From positions 1,736,001-1,800,000 of the forward strand of contig RQOL01000616.1 of NCBI GenBank assembly GCA_013076295.1: DNA of 64,000 nt, read 5' to 3'. Position 1 is the stretch's first letter. Every line of letters begins with the position of its first letter. The position numbers were made by a program, and so were the translations under genes. Origin of the DNA: Sanderia malayensis (Eukaryota; Cnidaria; Scyphozoa; Semaeostomeae; Pelagiidae). Of the stretch, positions 1-12,200 are shown piece by piece. The notes under the pieces are model-generated. The model ran no database searches and had not been told where the DNA came from. It was given only the letters and a program-made list of their open reading frames with translations.

Positions 1-824
1 TTAAATGAGAACCTGAAACAATCTTCCTGAAAAGACAATATGATTTCACAAGCCCGACCAGGAAAACGGTCGGGCCGTTCACTATCACTTGTATTTCCAT
101 ATAGCATAATTACAATGCTGGTCTTGGCAAGTCATTGTGCTCGTTAAAAATAACTTTTCACGGTTCATCGAGTTTCTCTCTTCTTCCTTAATTCTTGTAA
201 TTATTTTTCCCAACAGAAACTCAAGGAGATGAAATGAATTGAATAAAAAAGGAATTCGCATTGTTCTTCATGAAAACGTGAGCTGATTAAATATACAAGG
301 GCAGGCAGCGCCTGGCTAAATCATGCACACATTCATCACATTGCGTCCATGTCCTTTTTCGCCTGCCATACACAAACAGCTTCAGTTGGGGACAGATGTG
401 TAACACGTGGTATAATTTGTTCATAGGCAGTTTAAGGACTTTTCTTGTTACGCTGCGACTAAACTTTCACCGAACAATGAAGTAGTTCAAGGGGTTAGAT
501 GTAAGCCTGCTTCTGTCGTATGTCAAGCACACATTTTAATTCGATAACCGAATGATTTGCTGAGCCGGCCAATTTCAAATATAGCAAATGACGTGATGCA
601 TGTATGTAAAGCGTAACGGTAGACGACTAATGTCAATGGGTGTAGGATGACTATATGTCTGGTGCGTTGATTCCTTAGACCTTATGCTATTCTCTTCTGT
701 GAAGAAGGGCTGCTGTGGACTACCGGTAACTTTCCTGCATACTAAGCTCGAGACCACTGGTTCGAAACCTGATTAGAGCATCTAATTTGTGTTTTGATCA
801 ATTTGTTATTTAAATTTCCTGAAA
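1..824. other. Non-coding flank, nothing recognised
   Basis: No exon with splice sites or recognisable protein is visible on either strand. A B-box-like sequence GGTTCGAAACC lies near 760, but no folded tRNA could be made around it. The stretch ends at the satellite that precedes DIS3. Confidence 0.5.
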
Positions 825-3141
825 GTGGGTGTGTATGCGCAGTGCCAGCGATTGCTTACTACGCAGGAGCTTGCATGACGTAATACTACTGACAGTGTAT
901 GGCGTATCAGTTAGGGTTAGGGTTAGGATTAGGCTTAGGGTTAGGGTTAGGGTTAGAGGCCGTAAAGGTGGGTGTGTATGCGCAGTACCATATATAGGCT
1001 ACTGCGCAGGAGTATACATGACGTAATGCTACTGACAGTGTATGGTGTATCGGTTAGGGTTGGGGTTAGGGTTAAAATAAGGGTTAGGGTTAGAAGCCGT
1101 AAAGGTGGGTGTGTATGCGCAGTACCATATATAGGCTACTGCGCAGGAGTATACATGACGTAATGCTACTGACAGTGTATGGCGTATCAGTTAGGGTTAG
1201 GGTTAAGATTAGGGTTAGGGTTAGGGTTAGAGGCCGTAAAGGTGGGTGTGTATGCGCAGTACCATATATAGGCTACTGCGCAGGAGTATACATGACGTAA
1301 TGCTACTGACAGTGTATGGTGTACCGGTTAGGGTTTGGATTAGGGTTAGGATTAGGATTAGGGTTAGGGTTAGAAGCCGTAAAGGTGGGTGTGTATGCGC
1401 AGTACCATATATAGGCTACTACGCAGGAGTATACATAACGTAATGCTACTGACAGTGTATGGTGTACCGGTTAGGGTTTGGATTAGGGTTAGGATTAGGA
1501 TTAGGGTTAGGGTTAGAAGCCGTAAAGGTGGGTGTGTATGCGCAGTACCATATATAGGCTACTGCGCAGGAGTATACATGACGTAATGCTACTGACAGTG
1601 TATGGTGTACCGGTTAGGGTTTGGATTAGGGTTAGGATTAGGATTAGGGTTAGGGTTAGAAGCCGTAAAGGTGGGTGTGTATGCGCAGTACCATATATAG
1701 GCTACTGCGCAGGAGTATACATGACGTAATGCTACTGACAGTGTATGGTGTACCGGTTAGGGTTTGGATTAGGGTTAGGATTAGGATTAGGGTTAGGGTT
1801 AGAAGCCGTAAAGGTGGGTGTGTATCCGCAGTACCATATATAGGCTACTACGCAGGAGTATACATAACGTAATGCTACTGACAGTGTATGGTGTACCGGT
1901 TAGGGTTTGGATTAGGGTTAGGATTAGGATTAGGGTTGGGGTTAGAAGCCGTAAAGGTGGGTGTGTATGCGCAGTACCATATATAGGCTACTGCGCAGGA
2001 GTATACATGACGTAATGCTACTGACAGTGTATGGTGTACCGGTTAGGGTTTGGATTAGGGTTAGGATTAGGATTAGGGTTAGGGTTAGAGGCCGTAAAGG
2101 TGGGTGTGTATGCGCAGTACCATATATAGGTCACTGCGCAGGAGTATACATGACGTAGTGATACTGACAGTGTATGGTGTATCGGTTAGGGTTGGGGTTA
2201 GGGTTAAAATAAGGGTTAGGGTTAGAAGCCGTAAAGGTGGGTGTGTATGCGCAGTACCATATATAGGCTACTGCGCAGGAGTATACATGACGTAATGCTA
2301 CTGACAGTGTATGGCGTATCAGTTAGGGTTAGGGTTAGGATTAGGGTTAGGGTTAGGGTTAGAGGCCGTAAAGGTGGGTGTGTATGCGCAGTACCATATA
2401 TAGGCTACTGCGCAGGAGTATACATGACGTAATGCTACTGACAGTGTATGGTGTACCGGTTAGGGTTTGGATTAGGGTTAGGATTAGGATTAGGGTTAGG
2501 GTTAGAAGCCGTAAAGGTGGGTGTGTATGCGCAGTACCATATATAGGCTACTACGCAGGAGTATACATAACGTAATGCTACTGACAGTGTATGGTGTACC
2601 GGTTAGGGTTTGGATTAGGGTTAGGATTAGGATTAGGGTTAGGGTTAGAAGCCGTAAAGGTGGGTGTGTATGCGCAGTACCATATATAGGCTACTGCGCA
2701 GGAGTATACATGACGTAATGCTACTGACAGTGTATGGTGTACCGGTTAGGGTTTGGATTAGGGTTAGGATTAGGATTAGGGTTAGGGTTAGAAGCCGTAA
2801 AGGTGGGTGTGTATGCGCAGTACCATATATAGGCTACTACGCAGGAGTATACATGACGTAATGCTACTGACAGTGTATGGTGTATCGGTTAGGGATAGGG
2901 TTAGGATTAGGTTTAGGGTTAGAGGCCGTAAAGGTGGGTGTGTATGCGCAGTACCATGTATAGGCCACTGCGCAGGAGTATACATGACGTAGTGATACTG
3001 ACAGTGTATGGTGTATCGGTTAGGGTTGGGGTTAGGGTTAAAATAAGGGTTAGGGTCAGAGGCCGTAAAGGTGGTCGTGTATGCGCAGTGCCGTATATAG
3101 GCTACTGCGCAGGAGTATACATGACGTAATGCTACTGACAT
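825..3141 (+). repeat. Satellite array of 131-143 bp units with interstitial telomeric (TTAGGG) motifs
   Basis: Seventeen unit starts are visible, marked by GTGGGTGTGTATGCGCAG or close variants. Spacings in order are 143, 137, 137, 143 (six times), 137, 137, 143 (three times), 131 and 137 bp. Each unit has a unique half with two TGCGCAG motifs, TATATAGG, CATGACGTAATGC and CTGACAGTGTATGG. It is followed by a run of GGTTAG, GGATTAG and GGTTTAG hexamers derived from the animal telomere repeat. Unit subtypes recur in the same order (137, 137, then 143s), so there is a higher-order arrangement. The last copy decays just before DIS3. Short open frames in every unit are by-products of the repeat. 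Array ends are approximate by about 10 bp. Confidence 0.95.
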
Positions 3142-3273
3142 TGTTTGCTGTGTCGTTGGTCGTTGATGGTCGTTTTCCGAAAGGTCTTTTTGACCACTAG
3201 TATCTTTTGCCAACCCTGCACACCACGTGGTAATTAGGCCTAATTTCCCTTCTATTTTACTCTAGTTCCAAAA

Positions 3274-6200
3274 ATGCTGAAGTCAAAGGTATTCGTAAAA
3301 AAGACCCGCAGAGGAGGAATAGTAAAAGTTGTCAGGGAGCATTATCTACGCGATGACATTCACTGTGCTACAGAACATTGTAATAGTTGTGATCAAGAGA
3401 AATTCGTTTTGGAGCAAAGTCCTATTTCGTTCTCTTCGCTGTGCAAGTTTCCACATTACATCCTTCCAGACACGAATGTAGTATTGCATCAGGTTTGTGT
3501 GGCTTCAGTTCGTTTCTAATGATAATGCACTATGAGGAATTTAGAGGTTATTAGGAAGGTAGTATATATCTCAGGATTTGAGCCAAGGAGTTAGTAACAT
3601 GAGCAAATTTCAAAAGAAATGCAACAATAGTTTGCATTAATGAGATTACACGAGATTAAGAAGCATTCTTTTTAGTTATGTTAACTTTATAATTTTATTC
3701 TAGCTGGATGTTTTGGAAGACAATATGATACAAAATGTAGTCATTCTTCAGACTGTTCTTGAAGAGGTAAGTATCAAACCAAATTGTAAATTAATATTGC
3801 TGGACCGCACCAGTCATATAATATTCACGAGAGACATAGAGTATAATTATTGGGGTATTATTTGAAGGGGTGTTCAAGTACTTTGATTCGATCATCTATG
3901 TGCCATCGGGTGAAAGTTTATTTTTATTTCAATAATTTCCTATTTCAACTTAGGTGAAGCATCGCAGCTATGTGGCTTATAAGAGAATCAGGGAGATAAT
4001 CACAAGACAGGAGAAGAAGTTTTATGTATTCTCAAATGAACATCACCCGTATGTTTGCATGTTACAAAGTGATTGATTAACAATCATCAAGAAGCTAGTA
4101 ACAATTGCTGGTGTAAAGAATATCTTGCATACCATAACAAGAGCCAGTTAAAATTTAAAATTCCTTCTGTTATCCCACATGGCTCATATTAGTGGACTGT
4201 TTGCAGTTAGTATTGCAGTATTTGAATTTGTTGACTTTCTAGCAACTGCAACTTATTGCCTTTTTTCTCAGGGAGACGTATGTTGAAAGACTGAAAAACG
4301 AAAAACCCAATGATAGAAATGATAGAGCGATCAGAGTTGCTGCAAAGTAAGCCAGGCTTAGTTTATTAATCCAAAGCAGTAAAACAAAATCAAATTGTAT
4401 TTGCAACATTATCAGTTTCAACCATTCAGTTTCTTGGCAACACTTATAATAGTTCTTGAAACTTTTTCAAGCTTGACATTTTCTAAAATGTCTATCAATA
4501 AATTTTGATAATATTCAATTTCTCAACAGATGGTATGATAAACATTTGGCTGCTTGCAATGGTGATAAACACTATGCAGCTCGTGTATCAATGGTTCTTC
4601 TGACAAATGATGCAGATAACAAGGAATTGGCACAGAAGGATGGAATAGAAGCTTATACAGGTTATACAACTATACAATTGCATATATGTAGTGCAGCATT
4701 TTCAGGTTTTTCTATCAGTGAAAGCCCAGTACTTTTGCATAGACTAACAAGTCTTGTCAAACCAAGCCTAGGCCTGCTGTAGAGATACCGTATTTGCTCG
4801 AGTGAGCACAGCGGCGCTCTTTTAATTTCCGGCACTTTTGTTGCGGTGCTTAATTGAGGGGCGGTGAATACATTGTCTTTCCCCGGCCTCTAATTGTATT
4901 TCATACACGCCTGGGCATTTATTCAAAGCATTACGCTAATTGTAGCGTGTGTATTTTCTTTTAGTTCACGAATATGTAGACAGTATTGAAGGGTGTCCTG
5001 ATTTGTCAGAACGTCTTGCAAGATCAGGATCAAAGAAAGAGCAAGAAGTGAGTTACAACAAGCGGCAAAAGCCCTGCGACTTACGACTTTTGCAAATTTT
5101 CCATATACCTTTGATCTCTCTCCTCCCCCAAACAATGTTGTCTCTGGAGGCAGTCATGTACAATATCAACAAAAATTGTTGTGCACGATAATCACAAGGG
5201 TTTGATTGGGAAGACAACATTGTTTTAGGGATAATGGGGGTAGAATAACGCCCACAAAAAAGAAGTTTATGGGTTGATAGCCTTTTTTGTATTTGATAGC
5301 CTTGTGCCGTAAGGACTTTTGTCTACTATATTGTACATACATAAAAAGATGTAGCTACCTGCACAGATTTGCTTACGGTCAAATATCAGAATATTACAGA
5401 TCTTGAGTAACCAAGCCTGTATTTAATTTCTAGACTGGGGTTTTCATTGGGGGTAAGGTGCTGTTCCCAGAACATTTGCCTTTGTCTGGCATTCAACGAG
5501 GTATCAAGTCTGGGAAATATTTGCAAGTGAGTATTACTCCTGCACTCTCTATCTATATATTTCAATTGCTCCCAGTATTTTTCACTGTTCGTCAGTGAAG
5601 CTCTACGTGAATCCGCGGAGCCGTACGGGGGTCTGCTTCCGTAAGAAACTGCTCTTATAATATTTTGTTTCAATGTCGTGATGGATTTTTTATTGTTTAT
5701 AGATGGTTGAATGTTTGATACATTGTATTTGTTTTAATCAGCAGTATTTTATTTGTAGGGAACATTTTTCGCAAGCCGGTAAGTCGCCATTAGCTGCATG
5801 CAAAGACCCCTTTTTGTCGCTTATGTATACGGTTATCGACATTGTATGTTGTGGCTGACACAATTTATTGTTATACATCTTAGAGAAAACTATCTCGAAG
5901 GCAGTGTGCGAGTCGCAGACAGAGATGAGCCGGTATGATTGTGAATTTTTGTCGTTGTTTTTACATGGTTTTGTGGAAACCTTGATGAAATGCATGTGAT
6001 TGCTTCTTGCAGATATTTATTCAAGGTTTGGCCAATCTAAACCGAGCAGTACATGATGATGTTGTTGCTGTGGAAGTTCTTCCCAAGTGTCAGTGGGTGA
6101 AACCATCGGAGCTCGTCCTGCAAGAAGAAGACGAGGATAAAGACGAAGATGAAACAACGGAAAAGGTAAGGAAGACTTATTGGTTTTTATAAAGAAGATT

Positions 6201-9200
6201 GTTTTCCTTATAAACCCTTGAAAACAACTCCATTTTCATAAGGAAGAAGTTTTCTAGTTATGGAACCATATTTCTACTGTTTATCAAGTGTGAGTTTTAA
6301 ATTATTTAATCAAATTCTTAGACTAAAAGTGAATGAAAACTTTCGCGCATTATTTATTTTTCCAGCATTCATGAATTATTTCTTTTTTTCCAGGTAGCGA
6401 AGGAACTTGAAAAACTGCCGAAAGGCCACGGAAAAACAACAGGAAAGGTATGATTTGAGAGTTTATGGTTTGTTATGTATGGGTCAAAGTCTGTCCCGGC
6501 TACGCACGCATTTTATCCAGCTTCTGAAATCACCTTCCCTCTCCCTGGTTGTGATAAACTGGAAGACACAAAACATTGTTTGAGTGTTTTATTGACTTTT
6601 TAAGGTCGTTGGAATTATCAAAAGGTGCTGGAGACCTTACTGTGGAACATTATCACCTGCAGCCAACCCAAAGGTGGGACAATTAATGCGTTTGATTGTG
6701 TTAATCAGTAGGTTACATCAAATCATTCCAAACTATTGTCTTGGTTTGGTCTGGGCCCAGCAAATATTTCAGATTATACAATTGAATGTAATATCGAAAT
6801 ACAGTCAAATCTGCATAACTCGAACTCGTGGAATTCGAATTTTGTATAGTTCGAACGAAATTCTCTGTCCCTTCAAGGATCACAGATGAACCAACTCTTA
6901 CAAGACAAACCTCTATAATTCGACTTTTTGTAATTCGAACATTTTCGCGCTGCTCCAGGGTGTCCGAATTAGACAGGGTTGACTGTATAAACAATTGAAA
7001 TTGATGGCAAAACAAGTGTCTATCTTCGTCGTTTGGTTCGTTATTTGGTTCATTTGCAAGTTAAGTTTTTATTTTCACACCTCATTTTTGTATGTTTACT
7101 TTAACAGGGTAGCAGACATTTGTTCATAGCAGCTGATCGCCAAATACCGCGTGTTCGAATTGAAACAAGACAGGCCGAGAGTCTTATTGGGAAACGAATT
7201 ATTGTCAGCATTGATGCCTGGCCAAGGACGTCTAGATTTCCTCAAGTAAACCATCGCATTAGAATTGCCCTATTTTCCTCTCTCAATTTTCTTCTTCATT
7301 TGTATTTCTTCTTTACTTTTTTTTGCATTTTCTTTCATCTTCTTTGTCTTCTAAATTTTCTTTGTCTTCTGTCACACTTGGTTTGCGTTTTCATTTTGGT
7401 GTTTTTAGTTGATATCTTTTGTTTGTCTATTGTATCTTCCAATTTTTGTCTTCATCTGCCTTTTCTTCTCTTTTTCTTCTTTTCATCTTCTCATCTTCTC
7501 ATCTTCCTCTGTTGTCTTTGGTTGCTTTTTTCTTTTCCCACAGTTTTAATAACATGCGCATATACAGGGTGGGTAAAAAAAGATAAAGAAAGAGAATTAT
7601 TTCTGAATTTCATAACAAAAACTTTTCCATGCCGGAGTTGCTTTTTGGACCTTAAAGGGGCAATTTTCAGAAACAAATGGGTATCAGTAAACTGCGTTTT
7701 CTGTTTGCATATAAACGGAATATGCATATAAGCAATTTCTAATATTGAAATAAAGATTGCACCTGCCGCAAACGAACTAAATATTACTCAGGAAATCAGA
7801 CTGAAAACGCAGCCGTATCCCACAACTTAGAGTGGAGCAGGAGACAAGTATTGTCGGCAAACGTTTTATGCGCAGTCAACTGTGAAGATATATCCATCGG
7901 CTGGACACGTTTACACGCTATACGTGATCCATCTTGATTAGGTTTTACGCTCGAACTCAAACTTTCGAACTTTGTGAAATGCTTCTTTAGCAGTGTATGA
8001 CTAAGGTATATTTGCGAAGGGGTTGTCCAAGACATTCTGTGGCGATTGTTGCTTCAAGCTTTTATTGATCTCTTCTTCCTACTATCATCATCTTCCGACA
8101 TTGTCATCTTCCTACTATCATCATCTTCCTACTAACATCATCTTCCGACATTGTCATCTTCCTACATTGTCACCTTCCTACTATCATCATCTTCCTACTA
8201 TCATCATCTTCCGACATTGTCATCTTCCTACTATCATCATCTTCCTACTAACATCATCTTCCGACATTGTAATCTTCCTACATTGTCACCTTCCTACTAT
8301 CATCATCTTCCTACTATCATCATCTTCCTACATTGTCACCTTCCTACTGTCATCATCTTCCTACTACCATCATTTTCCTACTATCATCATCTTCCTACTA
8401 ACATCATCTTCCGACATTGTCATCTTCCTACATTGTCACCTTCCTACTGTCATCATCTTCCGACATTGTCATCTTCCTACATTGTCACCTTCATACTATC
8501 ATCATCTTCCTACTATCATCATCTTCCGACATTGTCATCTTCCTACTATCATCATCTTCCTACTAACATCATCTTCCGACATTGTCATCTTCCTACATTG
8601 TCACCTTCCTACTATCATCATCTTCCGACATTGTCATCTTCCTACTATCATCATCTTCCTACTAACATCATCTTCCGACATTGTCATCTTCCTACATTGT
8701 CACCTTCCTACTATCATCATCTTCCTACTATCGTCATCTTCCTACATTGTCACCTTCCTACTGTCATCATCTTCCTACTATCATCATTTTCCTACTATCA
8801 TCATCTTCCTACTATCATCATCTTTCGACATTGCCATCTTCATTGTGTTGTTATGGAAAACTTTGATATATATTTCTCCTGGCTATCAATAATCTTCATC
8901 ACAATACATGTCATACTTATAAAACTGCTTTTGTTTTTACAACCAGGGTCACTATGTACGAGTACTTGGAGAAATCGGAGATAAAGAAACGGAAAATGAA
9001 GTTTTGCTGCTTGAGCACGATATCCCACACTCCGCTTTCTCGAAACTGGTACTCAAAGATCTTCCGAAAATGCCTTGGACCATAACGGAAGAAGTAGGCA
9101 CATCGTTGAGCTACATGCTGCAAGGACGTGTGGGACGGAAATCCCACACCCCTTTGCAGCATATTGTTTCATTGTTTCCAAATGAGTTATATATGCAAGT

Positions 9201-12200
9201 TGTTCCCTCTTTATTGTTTATTTCGAGGTCAGTTGTTTTCTCGTGAAAACAACTGACCTGAACTGAATTCGTGGAAACAACTGATATTTTTGCTGTAGGA
9301 ATACCGGACAAGAAAGGACTTCCGTTGTTTGGACATTTGCAGCGTTGACCCACCAGGCTGCACTGATATCGACGATGCACTACACTGCAGAATGCTCGAA
9401 AACGGCAATTTCGAGGTGAGCTGTTTCTGTCCTATTTCATGCACACGTGTCTTGTGTATTTGAGTAAAAGCATTGTTTCGAAGTATAAATGTAACGGAAT
9501 CATAGATCTTCTTCGCTCTGTAATATTTGCCAACAGAATGAACTCTTCTACCAATTAGTTGATTTTCCTAAAGCAAAATGAAGCGAGGATTAACATGTAA
9601 TACGTAAAGCATCTTCCTGGAATAACAACAAAACATATTGCAATAGACAATCGACAACTAGAGGGCTCATTAAAATGAAGTGCTAAAATTGAATGAAACG
9701 TTTTTTCCAAGTAGCTTTATTCCTTTATTGCGTTGTTATAAAATTTTGGGGGAGAGAAACTTTGAAAAGATTTTAGAGAGAATATATGAAGTGTGTTTAA
9801 TTATTATGGTTTAGTAACACGATAAAAGTGTGGAGCTACCTATATACAGGCTGGCCCAAAGAAGTACTCCTCTGAATTAAGAATCAGCTATACTACGAAG
9901 CAATTTAGGAAACCAGATGTTTAGCTTGCTTTAAAAGGCCACTCTAATTAGTCGGGTCTTTCTGAGCCATCTAGCAAGCTATATTACTTAGGGTTTATTT
10001 TCAATTCATTTTAACACAGACGGGCCTGTGGAGATGAAAGCCCGAGCGTTGGACAATCCCAAACTTTATCCCGACACTGGCAGACTAGTCTTGCCTTGAA
10101 GTGTACGAAAACACAGCTGGAAGACCAGATGGAACAGCTTACCGAGACTAGGATAACGCAGCGCGCATGGTCACTTTCAGGAAAATATAAATAATCTCTC
10201 TGAAAAGCTTGCAAGCGCTAATTTCATTTTTCAGATATCCAATTCTCAATGTTAAAATGAGCTATCAAACTGTGCCCTTGAATAAGGCCCCATGGTGGAG
10301 GGAAGGGGGCTATTCATGGGAGGCTTATCTTCAAAGCGAGTTTTTAGGCGGTGGGGGTGTTGCATAAAGGGACTATGGACGCGCACTACCCACGTGCACT
10401 ACCCACGTGCACTCTATGTAGACACTGTACACTCAAGATATGTGGTTAGTGAAACAATATGTTATAATATTGGCGTATTTTTTACAGGTTGGCGTTCACA
10501 TAGCTGATGTGACACATTTTATGAAGCCCGGCACAGCCCTTGACGAAGAGGCATTTAAACGAGGAACAACTGTATACCTTACTGACAATGTTTGTAACAG
10601 TATTCATTGTTTTGTTTGTTATAGAAAATTTCTCAAGTTACTTTCAACTTCGTGCCTCTTGATTTGTTTTTTTGACGTCTACTTGTTTGCTTGCATCATT
10701 TGTTTACATTCGTGGCTTGTTTACTTACCTTACCACTCCTCTTCCTGTATGCTCATTGGGCTTATTTTTCTGCGTCCAATCTCTTTATTATGAATGCATA
10801 TCTACTATGAATACCTGCTTACTTGGTAATATTTTTGCTCTGATGACTGCTTGCTTGAAACTTTATTTTTTTCCTGCTTGCTTTTCCGCTGCTTTGCCAG
10901 CTCGTTTTACAAAACTTTCTCATCGATTGTTTATTTTGTAGGTTTACTTAGCAGGTATAATGTTTGTGGCACATATTATCGTATTTTTCATCTTTTTTCA
11001 TAGAGAATCAACATGATTCCCGATCTCTTGAGTTCCAATCTTTGTTCTTTGATGTCAAACGTAGAGAGGTTAGTTTGCTTCATGTTTTTGTTGAGTTTTA
11101 CTCTGTTCAGTTTGTTTTTATTGAATTTTGGAAAGTAACCCCGAGTACAAACGTTTGTTTCTCAGGTTTGCGTTTTCTTGTGTCTGGGAAATTACAAAGG
11201 ATGCTGAAATTGTGGCAACTGAGTTTCACAAAAGCATTGTCAACTCAAAGGTGATTAGCAAATATGATCTTCTGGCTTTCTCTCAACGCGCATGCTCAGA
11301 TTTTAAAATCGAAATGAAACATAGGGTAATCGTCTTGATGTTTCTTACATCAAGACGATTACCCCGTGTTGACAATTAACTGTTTATCGCATGAACAGTT
11401 TTGATTTAGTTTTATGATTTTCATAAATTTCCGGTTGTAATGAAGTAGGTCCCGTCTCCTATTCTGGGACACGTGTCTATGAACACATGTTTCATTACCT
11501 TTTGTGATTTAGCTGGATGAGATGACTCATTTAATTCGACCTAACCTTGAAACGTTATACCGGTGTCTCTGTTGATAGAACTTTCTTATAAAAACAAGCC
11601 CCGTGTACCCGTGTGTTCTTTCAACTTTATATTCTTGTTCCTATAACTTTATATTCTTGTTCCTATAACTTTATGTTCTTGTTATATTCGTGTAACAATC
11701 TTTGATCGGTACAGAACTTCAAAATAGCTTTGAAAATCGGAAACAGCGAAACATAATAAATACTAAAGCTTTTGGTCTGACACACTCATCGTTCTCTTTC
11801 TGACGTACACTCCGATGAGTGTCAGACGAAAAGCTTTAGTAGTTATTATGTTTCGCTATGTTTCTGATTTTCAAAGCTATTTTGTATTCGTTTATATTCT
11901 TGTATTCTTGTATGCACGTTGAAATTCATACCGTTTGACCCCCTCCAGGCATCGCTGACGTATGCAGAAGCTCAGCTGATCATTGATGATTCGTCGAGAC
12001 AGGACCGGCTGGCTGAGTCACTGCGCAACCTGAATTCTCTTGCGAAGATATTGAAGAAGAGGCGTATTGACAGTGGGTGAGGAACCTATTTACATCATTC
12101 AGCAATTGTGGAGCAAGGGGCAAGTAGATTGAACAAGGGGCGAATTTCTTTCATCGTGAACTAGTCTAACCGGTCCTAACGTAATTGCAATTAGACAGAA

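Noticed and set aside
825..3141. CRISPR-like alternation of repeat and spacer
   Set aside because: The units are tandem with conserved interiors, in an animal genome; there are no unique spacers.
829..3213. Series of overlapping 60-65 aa frames (+) and a 141-aa frame (-)
   Set aside because: They repeat with the satellite unit, and unit length changes shift the frame. The peptides are just translations of TTAGGG-type repeats.
7120..7731. 203-aa frame
   Set aside because: The first part is DIS3 exon 13; the remainder is read-through into intron 13 after the donor at 7246.
8023..8984. Frames of 289 and 277 aa
   Set aside because: They are translations of the 16-17 bp minisatellite in DIS3 intron 13, with low-complexity His/Ile/Ser content.
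7565..9870. TACAGGGTGGG and TACAGGCTGGCCCAAA sequences
   Set aside because: They resemble mariner-type ends, but no matching opposite end was found for either.
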